From NCBI GenBank assembly GCA_900073065.1, contig FJOG01000003.1, positions 413,790-477,789 of the forward strand: 64,000 bases of DNA, given 5' to 3'. How positions within the stretch are numbered: position 1 is the first letter of the stretch; each line of letters begins with the position of its first letter. Positions 21,103 through 32,012 of this stretch are shown in pieces. The notes under the pieces were generated by a model. It saw only the letters and a program-made list of their open reading frames with translations, was not told where the DNA came from and ran no database searches. This stretch comes from Phialocephala subalpina (lineage: Eukaryota; Ascomycota; Leotiomycetes; Helotiales; Mollisiaceae). A program made the position numbers and the translations under genes.

Positions 21103-23165
21103 TTACAGTAAGATGCCTGTCAATTTGTCTGTAATTTTAGCGTTCCATGCTAATCCAGGGTCTCGAGCCATGGGAGAAGATGGTGTTGTCCATTCTTGGA
21201 GGCCAATAGGGTGTTTGACAGCGCCCATGTCAATGAGCCAAGTCATACAGCTCAGTATCATGGCATAGGCTTTGTCGTTTCCTTGTAATTTAGCGTATCG
21301 AAGGTGTCTGCGAGCACGCAGGAGGATGCTGACGCCAAGGTAATCTCTGCAATGTACTGAAGCCCCCATTTGGACGAGTATTGTTACGGCTGGACGCAAA
21401 CCTCTTCGAGCAGCGACGGTGAGTGCAGTCTCTCCATTTCGATCTCGCATGTGGATGCTTGTGCCTGCATCGGATAGCTTCGCAATCATATCACCAATCA
21501 CACTTGCATCCTCGTCAATCCGGATTGTCTTCGTCAGCGCGTGGAGGGGTGTGTCCCCGGCGGAGTCGATCCACGAATATGTGTCGGTCTCGGCTATCCA
21601 CTTTATCCATCGCGCGAAGTCATGCTGACACTTCAGAAAACTGCCAATAAAGGTCGTGACGAGGGTTGTTGACGAGCCTTTCGGAGTGAGCGACTCTGCT
21701 ATAGCGGTCAGGCGGAGATCTGCCGACCTTGACGCGTAAAGATGGTTGCTGATGGTTGCTCCAAGGTTATCCACCGCATCGAGCTTCGGCTTCGATATCT
21801 TCACAACTTCCAACAAAGCCCTCAGGAGTTCAGGCGTGAGCTTTTTGGGCATCTGGCGATCGACTAGGGTGTGAAGTGTTGTGCGGCCATGAAAGTCGCG
21901 AGCTGAGAATGGAAATCCTAACCCGTCAAGATAGTACAAGAAGCTGATCCATTCCGGCAGCGCTCCTAAGTCCATGAAAGTAAATAGTGTATGGACAAAA
22001 GTCTCCCCAGACGTGTTCAGAGAACGAACGTCCGCACCGTGCTCGATGAGATGGGCCAAGGTATCGCACAATGGATTGGGCGATGCCGCTGCAAAGTGCA
22101 ACGGAGTATTACCAAAGTAATCACGAACGTTAGTCTGGGTTGTGTTCCTTCCTTGGTAAGCTAGTACGTGGCTTCTATGTCGACCGCAAACAGTACAGCG
22201 GAGAGCCACAAAGTCGGGCTCAAGGTGACTGTATCCACAGCAGTGCCTTCTTTGGAAAGTGAATCCATCATAGAGCGGCCGCCTGGAGAACTGGGTGTTG
22301 AGCAACGTCTCGCCGATCAGCTCTTGCCACACGCTTTCTTCGTTTTCGGAGAGGAAATTGATAGTCGAAGAAGAAACTTCCGGTGAGGTAAGCATAGAGC
22401 AGAATGAGAGACTTGATCTCCAGGAGTTGGTTGATGAGAAGCGTAGTACTGAGTGGACATGATGTAGGATTGAGCTGGAACGCCTCAGACACTGCGCGAG
22501 GGATTCGGTACTGATCACAGACTGGGGGAGCGATTGTCTAGCCACGGATCTGTCTCCCCCGTGAATTGAAGTTTCCCGATCCTTATGTTCCGGACCAGGT
22601 TGTGTGGTTATGCTCGAGCCATCAATGAGCAGAAGTGATGGAACCATAATCTGCGACTCTGGCTCACTTCCAGTCCCATCAATCAGTATACGAGGGGCGC
22701 ATACGGCATTCGGCGCTGAGTGACCACGGAAAGCTGACAATGGACCCTCGAATATCGCCGGATCGTACAAACGGTCTGTTGTGCTGGTGTTCTCGTTTTG
22801 GACTCGACACGGAATAACCGGACCGCTGGATGCCGTGTCGCCTGTATGTTTGGTACGTAGCCTTTCGAGACGAGAGGTTTTCGGTCGGTCCTTGGGAGGA
22901 CGATACGATTTATAGCTCTTTGTGTAGTCAGAAGGGAAGAGCTCTCGGAGCTTCTTTTGGACATCGCGAGAACTATCATGATGTAAGCTACTGAATATGA
23001 GAGAGAGTTTCCATGAGAATCATACCCAGGATTGAACCCGTGAGCTTTTAAGACACTCACAATTTCGTTGATATTGAGTGTAGTCAAAGTATAGAGGCGA
23101 ACAAGTTTCCTTCTGCGAGAAGAGGTCCAGGCATTCCGGGGCCTTCCTCCTTTGTTGGTATTCAT
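21103..23165 (-). CDS. Clr5-domain ankyrin-repeat protein, copy 1
   Basis: Two exons (23026-23165 and 21103-22972; intron 53 bp) give 669 residues. The N-terminus is the Clr5-type domain (GGRPRNAWTSSRRRKLVRLYT, ending in KAHGFNPG, then RDVQKKLRELFPSDYTKSY and RPPKDRPKTSRLERLR). A Ser-rich linker carries PESQIMVPSLLLIDGS, a block shared with copy 2. The C-terminal half has ankyrin-like repeats: DYFGNTPLHFAAASPN, TSGETFVHTLF, DFHGRTTLHTLVD, AGDTPLHALTK, RNGETALTVAARRG, and a conserved end (AMILSCMTWLIDMGAVKHP). Such proteins probably act through protein-protein contacts, some in heterochromatin or allorecognition-like settings, but the function is unknown. Copy 2 (36847-39155) has the same domain order and a 53-bp intron at the same place. 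Confidence 0.88.
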
Positions 23166-23762
23166 TGAGAAGAGTTTCTCGATGACAAGTCGCCGAGAAG
23201 AAATGAAGCCACGACGTCGTTCGAAAATTTGAATCTTAGTGTGAGATGCTTGCGAGAAGCAAATAGCTGGGAACGTAAAGTAGAATATTTCGCAGAAGTT
23301 CATGAGGGGAGATCTCAGGACACGGGCATCACAGCCTTGCGACGCCATAATCTCAACCCTGGTTTTTCACGCCGTGGAACAGTCACTCATCACCACCGAT
23401 GGCGCTTCATTAATCTCGATGCAGCTCAAATGAGCAAGGCTCTGCACTCGGTGAATACTTCCCCGACGGCACATTCCCCGACCACTCGGTCGGGACCGGT
23501 CTCATGAGTGCAAATCCACACTACCCCTTTTCGCGGCCCGAATTGACAGGAATAAACGCACTTCGTTCAGCCGCACAGCGACGTGTAAAGACTAAATAGG
23601 GGTCGAGGGAGAGGATGCGCACATTGGCATAAGCTTGAGATTGCAGAAGAGTGTTTATAATTTCACAGCTTGTTGGGATGGATCAGGAAGGAGGCTTGAA
23701 TGAGGTTTATTTTGAGTTTATTTTTTATTTTTAGCTTCGCCAGACTAGTACTGCACGTGAAA
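23166..23762. other. Intergenic region with a small perfect hairpin
   Basis: Upstream of copy 1 and downstream of the NO VEIN-like gene. The only structure seen is the hairpin at 23477-23494. Confidence 0.45.
23477..23494. repeat. 7-bp stem hairpin containing CGG triplets
   Basis: CCCGACC and GGTCGGG separated by four bases form a perfect stem. Inverted CGG/CCG triplets are the usual target shape for Zn2Cys6 regulators, so it could be a binding site, but this is only a possibility. Confidence 0.35.
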
Positions 23763-26700
23763 TCAAGTGTTGTCACTTCCTGCTGGTAAGACAGAATACG
23801 ATTCCGGAGTGAAAACCAAACTCCCTCCATCCTCGATCCCCTTCGGATCCACATAGAGGCGCATGTCGATGGTATCTTTGTCGAGGTTGAACACACGAAG
23901 AATGATGTAAACTTCAGGGGAGACTTCTCCCACTTTCAATCTCATCCGCTCCATCTATGACTGTCAGTTTCCAAGTATCATGTGTTTTGATCTTAGTTCA
24001 CATACCCTTTGATATTGGCTCTTGCTTACGAAGAACCTAGTGCCGCATTCTTTTGTAGTCGCTTTTACCTCGAGGTAGTACTTGGGCTTGACATCGATCC
24101 AGATATCGTCCAAATACCCGTTTTCCACCAAGAGCTTGGTGAACTCCCCATTCGTGTCGTCGTAGGTGATGTCGGCAGTCTCTGCCCCTTTCCATGCGTC
24201 CATGCCGGAGTAGTCTTCATGGACAGTCACATGCCGGCGGATAGTGCTCTGCCAGTTGCCACGACCAAACCCAGGAAGGCGGGCTTCCAATCGGGATAAA
24301 ATTTCAAACACCTACGATTGAATCAGTGGAAATGCGAACAATTGTCGTTTTGGCTCTTACGTATAGTTCCCCGGCTGCGCCCACTTTCATATCATGAGCA
24401 AGCTGGTTCTCGCTTCTGACGCCGAAGGGCAGGTTGTAAGACACTGGCTCGGCACCTGATTCGAAGGGGAGAGCGTTGAGTAAATCATCAAGATTGAAAG
24501 CTCCCCGGGTTGGAAATCCACCTCTCTTGCTTTTCGCGGCTGTGATGACATTGTTGAGCAATCGGCGATATTCAGCTTGCCCACTGTTGACCGAAAACGA
24601 TGCAAATTCACTGCTCAGAGGTGTAGAAGCGCGTGAGCTAAAAGAGCTGACGGAAGGCTGACGATATGTTGTTGTTGCTCTTCGATAGTTGGTCCTGTAA
24701 GAAGAAGGAGGGGTTGGAGACAAAAGTCTGGATCCGGATGAAGAGACCGTTTCTTCTAGACTTTGTCCTCTGTCCTCTGTCGGTGATGCACCTGGTTCGG
24801 TCTCCTTATCAACCCGCGAATGGTCGTCATGTTGAATAGTCGGCTCGACAATCGACGAATCCTGCTCGAAAGCTTCGAGGTCAAATTCATCAGGGTACGG
24901 GACGGGAATAATCCCTGCGTCATCCAATAAATCACAGGCAACTTCATCACTGCACATGAAGAGAGCGCTTAGGATTCTAACAGCCTCAGAGTCAGATGCC
25001 TGTGTCGAATTGCCGGTTTTGTTTCCCATCATAACTTCGTTGAAAAGCTTTGTTGGCAAAAGCTGCAGGAAACAGAGTTCTTGGTCCTTCCGATCCTTTG
25101 GAACGTAGATCTTCAGAACTCCAGAATCTTCAGATATGTGAAGCTTGCTCTTGTGTACTTCAACCGTTACAGTCTCAACGTTCTGAGTGTGCACCAAATT
25201 CCTGACTATACCGTCCGTTTCGTATACCTCAGCTTGGAGAAGTAGATGGTAGATGAACATGCAGTCGTCGTCAATTCTCGGGCTGCTAAAGTGAGCAGCA
25301 CATCTGGGACATATTCAGCTGTTGCGGGTGAGAATGTAATCGGGGAGGCTCACCTGGCCATCGCATATGCACGACTTCTTAGTTGTCTCGTCCGTTTCCT
25401 GCTTTGCTCTCGAACCTCGCCTTGGAACGATGACGTCTCTGTTATAGCACGAGACAAATAGTAATTTTCAATGTCAAAGCAAGACAAGAAAGGCTGTAAC
25501 TTCCGGACCTCTTCCAGATTGAAGTCAAGAAAATCGATTCTACCCTGGAATGCATCGGCCCACGGCTGGCGGTCGATAATTGAAAAGTTCCCATTTCGAA
25601 CTCGCAGCACGGCTGGGTCCAATCCTCTGTCTGCCTCTTTCACTGGGAAAATTGGTAAGGTTTTCAGTTTGGCGAGAGCCTTGCGTGACGGAGAGAAACT
25701 GTTGATCTGCCAGATGAGACTCTTCACATCATCCACTGTGAGTTTCGAGCCCATGACTCGGCTGAGTTCGTCGACGAGCATATTAAGGTCAGGAATCTTG
25801 ACTTTCAGTGTGCCAAGGAAGAATTCCTTCAGATCTCCATATTGACTAAGGATTGTGACTTTTCCAGGTATTTGAGCATCTTTGGACCAGAGACATGAGG
25901 ATGTGGATGCCCAATTCTTGCGATTAGCGTCATATACGAGAGCATCTTCTTCGAACGAAGTCCTATCAGAAGTTAGCCTAGATACGAGTCATTCTATTGT
26001 AGTGGTCTTTTCAAGTTTGCTTACCGAACAATATCTAGGTCAGCGGCATTCAGGGCCGAGGCCATAGTCTGAAGGTGGATATATATGTCATGAATGTTCT
26101 CAATGTACGTTATAGATTGTTTCTTGATGGATGCAAGCTCATCCATAAAGTCTTTATACGAGACATTTTTAATCTGGAGAGTATCCACAAAGAAAGCTGT
26201 GAGAGTAGCATTGTTCACATCGGACAGAGCAGGAAGCAAGGGATACTTTTCCCTCATATAACTTGGCCCATCCCAAATACATCGGGTGGTCCATGTCCAC
26301 CTTAGCGGCGCCCATTCGTAGCAAGCAGGAAGATGAATTAAATCTTCCTTATAGATAACGTCCCTGTGGTTCAGTTAGCTTTGAGTCGAGGACGAAACCA
26401 TACAAAGATTGAGTTTTTCATACTGGACGTATTTTATGTCGGCAATTTGATCAGTGGATACCCAGATTTTCCGTTGTATTTCCTCGTAGATTCTGTATGA
26501 GAAGGTTGCTTGGCTTTCTTTAAACCGCCGCAATATTTCCAGACAAAAGTCAAGGTTATTTTCTATGCCAACATCAAATACCTTAAGGAATTTCCATTCT
26601 TCGAAGCTGGAAGCATCAATCAACGTAAGAAAGGGAAATATTCGAGGTTCGAGAAACTCGCTACAGCGTGCCTCGAGTTCCCTCAGTGGTAAGAATGTCC

Positions 26701-29415
26701 GGCGCAACTCCCTTTTCCCAATGTTGGTAGAGGGGACCATCACGCCAGAGATCTTCTGCTTCAAGCTTGGACAAAACTCTATGAGGGTTGAGTATTGTAC
26801 GCCCCAGTGTGCTTTCAATGTCTCCAGCATCTTTTCGGGGTGTTTCTCGATAATGAAGAGAAATAACTTCGATAACTGGTCAGGATTCTTCGGGTCGGCA
26901 AGTTGGGGGCGTTGCAGAACCTGCAAATCTGATGCTAACCACTCCTCCAGCGAGGTTGAAACTGTGCCATTAGTACGCCTTGGCAGCGAGTTCAGATACT
27001 CGTGGTTTATAAAAGAGCCGAAAGAATGCGACTCCTTTGGTTGCTTCTCTTCGCGCACCAGCCTCAATAACTCCTTGGTGCCATATTCCCCGTCTGTCTC
27101 GAAGTACAGATCATGATCGCCGTCGACAGAGACATTGAACTCATCGAACAAGCAGAAAGGTGACGATTTGCGCAATCTAAGACTTTGACTTGGTGATACA
27201 GACAGTGGCGGTCGCGTCCAGTATAAATATCGCAAATGGTCGACAGAAGATTCGAGAGTGATCTCGTCCCATCTTCTCCTGTGCTTCTCTAGGATTAATT
27301 TTCTCACAAAGTCCTTATCAGCGTCCACAACTCCAATTTTTGTAAACAGTGTCTTTCTGGTGGCATTTCTTGTTGCTTCAGGTTCGATCAGCCGCAAGTC
27401 AAGATCCTGAGGTATCGGCATGTCGTCCGTATCCGAGAAGAAGACAGTCCCGTCGGTAATTGAAGTCCATCGTTGATCTCCAAGAGGAATCAAAGGCAGG
27501 CTCTTCAGATATGGGATTTTCGTCTTCAGGTGTGGTTTTTCGAATACTACCAGGAGTATGCGGGCAATACGTTCATGCCAGTCGTCATCCGCCGATCTCA
27601 TTTTCGAAGTTGATGATGTTGCGTCTGTTCCGATTCTTTCGATGCAATCGAGGATATGCATAGTGGTCAACCCGAGTATTCTGAGTTTTCGGAGTAAGCC
27701 GTACTCTCGATCAAGATACATCTCCTTCTCCCCTGGTAAATCAGGAACTAGCGGCTCGCCATATCTGTCTAGAAGTTCTTTTGGGACAACCTTCAGTTGA
27801 CTGATCAATCGAAGACGGCTTCTGCTTCGTGGCCACAGAACTGGTGTTGTCTTGATACTCTCTTTGATTCGAGTCAGGAGCTCAGACCAGAAGGGGCTTG
27901 AAATCTTATCATCTTCCGGCATGTACTTAGTCCACAAATACTGAAGATGTGTGTGCTGACAGAATTGTAAGACAGCATCCACAAATGCTTCAGCTACACC
28001 CTCAAGGATCGCTTTGTTTCTCGCGTTTTCCATGATGTCCTCCCGACTCGCTTGCGTAACAAAGTCTGAGTGGATTATGAACTGATACGTGATTAGTGAG
28101 TCGATCAATATTCGCTTTAGCGCACTTACTGGAAACCCAAAATCCCGTATGGGCAAGAAGGCATAAACTTCCTGAGACTCAATATAAGGGATGTCATCAC
28201 CGTGAATCTCCAAGACAGGAAAGGCGAGGATCACTTCGGCCGTGTTGTAATCACGCTGCCCATCTGCTGGTAAGTTGTATAAACTTTTCCGAGTGATCCG
28301 ATATTCGTCTGAGGATGTAGTTGCCTCCTCGGCTTCATCCACCGACACCGTCACTTGGGCCCTCCCGATATTCTGCTCGAATTTACAGGAGTAGGTGGTG
28401 ATAGATTTTGTCCTGGTATTCGACTCCGCCTCTTCATCTTCGTCCTCTTGCTCGTCTTCGTCCTCTTGCTCGTCTTCGTCCTCTTGCTCATCTTCTTCCT
28501 CCTGCTCATCTTCTTCCTCTTGCTCGTCTTCGTCCTCTTGCTCATCTTCTTCCTCCTGCTCATCTTCTTCCTCTATCTCGTCTTTGTCCTGTTGTACATC
28601 CTCACCCCCACGCTCATTTTCTTTCTCTTCCATGTCTGCGATCTCCTGCACATCTAGGTAGTCTTCCACATCTTCGTCGATAATGATTTTACCCAACTTC
28701 TTCATAAACAAAAGTAGTGTTTTGGGGAGATCATCGAACTGCGAAAGAAGATCGTTAAGATCCAACGATTCAAGGAGGGTCAATGTAATTCTTGTGAGAG
28801 GTTCCGCCAAAATAACATCAGAGGGGTCCCATATTGGCGTGATCATTCACATCCCGTTGTTTCCAGGTTCATGCTCGAAGGAGAACGAGAATGGTCCTGA
28901 TTGGATGTGAACCTTGGATGCAACCATAAATACTGACTTGAATCCAATCCCCTTTTCGCCAATGTAGTACTGAGCATTGGCCCTTATCTTAGTGCTCTCG
29001 CCAATTCTACAAATGGCTTCGACATTTTCAGGGGTAAAGCCGTCTTCGTTGCAGTCGATGGTAATTGTATTGGGGCGGATAGTAAACTTGATATAAGGCT
29101 CTGAACCAAGAGCCTTGGCTCTGGAGTATTTGTTGTCTTCCGCATTTTGGATCAATTCGAAGAGAAATCGAGCATTGCTTCTGTATAGATTTTGAGCTAA
29201 TCTAAGGAGAATTAGTGGAAAGGATCTTGAGGACTCAATGCCACAACATACGTTCGAGAAGCAGCTCCCAGTCCAACCTGGAGACGTTCAATGGCATCCA
29301 ACGCGTCTTGATGCGATTGCTCGCGAGCTGTCCGACTGATCCAACCATATTCTTTTGCAATCTTTTCAACAATCTTCTGGGCCTCTGTAGGCGAAATCGT
29401 GGGAGGCAGAGACAT
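23763..29415 (-). pseudogene. GHKL ATPase / NO VEIN-like protein with in-frame stop
   Basis: Eight exons (29252-29415, 28130-29201, 26424-28081, 26025-26363, 25354-25977, 24361-25285, 24006-24311, 23763-23954) join in one frame of 1,760 codons. Residues 55-170 form an Hsp90/sacsin-like HATPase: ELIQNAEDNKYS, DCNEDGFTPENV and GEKGIGFKSVF. An acidic E/D/Q repeat follows, then a long helical middle, a Ser-rich linker, and a C-terminal DUF3883/NO VEIN domain (WQSTIRRHVTVHEDYSGMDA, KPKYYLEVKATT, FFVSKSQYQRV). A TGA at 28847-28849 (codon 173) interrupts the frame immediately after the ATPase domain, in a position where fungal relatives have a glycine (GM-G-MI). Everything downstream is open and well conserved, so the stop is either a very young nonsense mutation, a sequencing error, or read through. 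Function in fungi unknown; plant NO VEIN is an unrelated developmental gene. Confidence in the identity is high, in pseudogene status moderate. Confidence 0.85.
28434..28580 (-). repeat. 18-bp minisatellite coding an acidic E/D/Q repeat
   Basis: About eight units of 18 bp read on the minus strand as variations of EEDEQE/EDEDEQ inside the GHKL ATPase gene. Units differ mainly at synonymous or Asp/Glu positions, so length may vary between strains without losing the frame. Confidence 0.88.
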
Positions 29416-29914
29416 CCTGAGAAGTTCTTGTGCCGAAATGGAGAATACACAGCACAATAATGCAATAAACCGTTATAAGTCAACGTAACAACTCAAACCA
29501 TAAGAAAGACGCATCAGCAAAGAGGATGCAAGAGACTGTCTTCACGTACAGCGACAGCGACCAGTCCCGCTGACTGCGCCTCCAAAAAATCAGCAGGCAA
29601 GAACAAGCGGGGCCCTCTTGCGACATTGAAAGACAATTTAACGGGCCGTGGGATGGGTGAACCAGACTGTCGGGACGCCTCAACCATTTGCTGGCGATTA
29701 TCTCGGGAGGGATTTCCCGTTCGGTTGAAGTGGGACGCATTTCCAGGGGCCGCTCCAGGATGCCTTGTTTCAGTGTCGTGCGGAAGTTATCACAGCGGCT
29801 AGCAGACACAAATGATTGGTGAGAAGTGACAGTACCTGCCGTACGGACGTCTATGGCGAATTCTTGGGGCTACAGGGACTGAGGCCCTATAAGGTCACAT
29901 CAGGGGTCCCTTAG
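29416..29914. other. Intergenic region
   Basis: Presumptive upstream region of the GHKL ATPase gene. No gene recognised. Confidence 0.45.
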
Positions 29915-30144
29915 CGTCAGATTCACGTGAACTGAAAGATTATGAGGGGTCAAAAATTGAAGTTATTCAAACTCCAAAACAACATAAGGGCTTGTCGTCA
30001 AATAATAAGCAAGAAAAACATAAGCTGAGCTTGCTGCGAGACAGGATTGATAGGATACGAGAGGAGAAAGAAAGACTGAAGAGAATTCGAGAACTCCATT
30101 ATTTGGAGGAACAGATGAAACAAGAGATATTGGATGCGCAGTGA
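29915..30144 (+). pseudogene. Coiled-coil coding relic, possibly transposon-derived
   Basis: An open frame ends at TGA 30142-30144 and encodes an acidic stretch (SRELKDYEGSKIEVIQTP) then a highly charged helix (RIDRIREEKERLKRIREL, EEQMKQEIL). No start codon is seen and nothing continues downstream. Similar charged helices end the first reading frame of many fungal transposon-derived or gag-like proteins, so a relic of such an element is a reasonable guess. It could also be the last exon of an unrelated lost gene. Confidence 0.35.
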
Positions 30145-30317
30145 AAATAAACAGGAGGTTGATCTTGGGAGACCTGACGACAAGACACAAACGGTATCTT
30201 GGTAGAATAGGATTGTTAAAGAGCGTGCTGCTGTATCTATTTTCATTTGGGCAAATAATCAAAGATGCCTCGGAGTTTACGGCCGTGTGGCCGTGAAGGA
30301 ATTTCCGAATTGGGACG

Positions 30318-30515
30318 CCTGAGTTGAAATAAGTTCCAAATTAATGTTCTAGAGAAGAGGGAGCAAAGTAGCAGTTGACTAAATAGGTAAAACATGTGGA
30401 AGATGTTAGGAGAGCGGGTAAGTATTTAGTAGGGGCGAAAAGGGTTATAGGGAATAGTAATCGATAGGGGTATAATGAAGAAAATGGTTGATTTATCTTA
30501 AGTAAAATATGATTT
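30318..30515 (+). pseudogene. Relic of an SDR gene 3' end
   Basis: About 200 bp align with the last part of the SDR gene at 19820-20623 (its bases about 20435-20635), including the LEEREHEWQLTGRVGN..., EYLVGAKGVTGSEIVVDGG and TRKM regions and even the stop-codon surroundings. The relic has several stops in the corresponding frame and most differences change G or C in the intact gene to A or T. It must be a dead partial copy of this or a closely related SDR. It stands directly upstream of the broken Clr5-ankyrin copy in the same tail-to-tail arrangement as the intact pair at 19.8-23.2 kb. Confidence 0.7.
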
Positions 30516-30849
30516 AGTAAAGGCAATTGCGTTTGGGTGGAAAATCAAATTGGTAAGCAAAGGAGTTTTAAAAGGCTGTAAGGCGGATCAATTGAACCTA
30601 GAGGAAACATGAGAAAGATTGACCCAGGATATGTAATTGTATTTGATGTAGGAAAAGCAACAGCCTACTAAGGGAGGTTGTAGGAGAATAGAGAGCCTTT
30701 GTAACATGAACTTGCAAAAGGATATATAACCAAGAAAAATTTTAAGCTCCTTTTAGTATCCCTACAGCACCTTGCAACAACCCAAATAACATTTGTTACT
30801 CAATAACCAAAGATCCAAAACTTCCTAAGAGTGATTCCTCTGCGAGTAC
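30516..30849. other. AT-rich spacer between two relics
   Basis: Low G+C, no similarity recognised to the spacer between the intact SDR and copy 1. No gene. Confidence 0.4.
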
Positions 30850-31616
30850 GACTGAGCAAAGGAAGTGTGAGGCTTAGCAAGAGGGTTCCGAGCCGCAGCC
30901 CATTCCTGGTAGCCATCAGGGTGTTTGACAGCTCTATTATGGTCGTGCGTAAGTATGCAACTAAGGATCATCGCATGGAGTTTGTCGTCCGTCTCTCTGG
31001 CAGTCCCATGCTTTCATTAAAGAAATCAGAGCAGTATCGCTTTTAGTGTCCAACCAGATTTGTCGATTTGCTATAGAAAGCCACCCGATCCAATTTGTAA
31101 CATCAAATGCGAATCCAATGGCTAAGCTCTCCAAAAATGTTGTTTCGCCAGCCTCAGTCAGGATGAACTTCCCATCATCATCACTACCAAACAACCGGTA
31201 GATCGGCTTTCCCAGGTTATCCAATGCCCTTCTGTCGAGGATTATCGCGATCAATTGCTCAAAATAGAGATGCGCGAGAAGGACATGAAGGAAGGTCGCA
31301 CGAAAGGTATCACCATCCCGATATCATCCGCCCCAGCGTCAATCAAAGCTGTGGGCTGGCAGAATGCTTGATGTGAGTCCGGGGGTAGGGACATGGCACC
31401 CGCTGTGATATCAATCTCAGGGCTAGCTACGGGCGGCTTTGCAGTTTCAGTCTTTGTTCGTAGTCTTGCCAGGCGAGTCGATATCGGCTGACCCTTTGGA
31501 GGACGACATGATTTCCACTCCTCGGCGAAATTTTCAGAGAGAAGCTCTCGGAGCTTCTTCTGGACATCGCTGAAGCTACCCAATCGTAAGTAGCCGTACA
31601 CATGTGTTCGAAACAA
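30850..31616 (-). pseudogene. Clr5-ankyrin protein, copy 3, truncated and internally deleted
   Basis: Three blocks in order match copies 1 and 2: SDVQKKLRELLSENFAEEW...CRPPKGQPISTRLARLRTK (end of the Clr5 region), then DNLGKPIYRLFGSDDDGKF...TKSDTALISLMKAWD (ankyrin part, nearest to copy 2), then MILSC and AVKHPDGYQEWA near the C-terminus. The Clr5 N-terminal exon is not found upstream, about 300 residues between the first two blocks and about 60 before the last are missing, and the frame changes between blocks. It is a dead third paralogue on the same strand as the two intact ones. Confidence 0.82.
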
Positions 31617-31794
31617 TTATTCTCCGCTTAGACACCTCAAAGTCTTCTAAGTCTCTGCTGAATATTACAGTAGCTGCAAACAATGAACTGTCGAACCTTT
31701 AAATATGACAGTGCTGCTGACTGCATTAAGAATAGCCGAATACTCGTAATCTTACATCAGGCGTGAGTGTTCACTGAATTAGGAAATTATCACC

Positions 31795-31851
31795 GGTGAG
31801 TCACAACCGGTTAAGTCGGGTCGGGGTGAGTCAACCGGTCAAGTCGGGTCG
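31795..31851 (+). repeat. Two-copy 28-30-bp direct repeat upstream of MFS gene
   Basis: Two adjacent units, each GGTGAGTCA(CA)ACCGGT(T/C)AAGTCGGGTCGG, about 165 bp before the MFS start. Each contains ACCGGT and TGAGTCA; the latter is an AP-1-like site, which in fungi is often linked to stress induction of efflux pumps. Confidence 0.7.
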
Positions 31852-31902
31852 GGCCTTGGCTTGGATCGCTCCTATCCTTCGTCATCCTTTCCATCGCTAA
31901 TT

Positions 31903-31909
31903 ATATAAG
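31903..31909 (+). promoter_or_regulatory. TATA box of MFS transporter gene
   Basis: TATATAA, 104 bp upstream of the ATG at 32013. Confidence 0.6.
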
Positions 31910-32012
31910 AACCTCTTGCATCTCGTTCCATTCGTCTCTAGTCCACCACTTCACCTACATATTGAATGGCTCATAACGATTCTACGCTCTCCACCAACAC
32001 AAGCAAAATCAA

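Larger units (their letters stand above)
31617..32012. other. MFS promoter region
   Basis: Contains the two-copy repeat at 31795-31851 and the TATA box at 31903-31909; no gene. Confidence 0.5.

Noticed and set aside
28355..28683. Plus-strand frames rich in Ser/Leu/Cys opposite the acidic repeat
   Set aside because: They are the antisense of the 18-bp repeat in the GHKL ATPase gene; repeat structure keeps all frames open.
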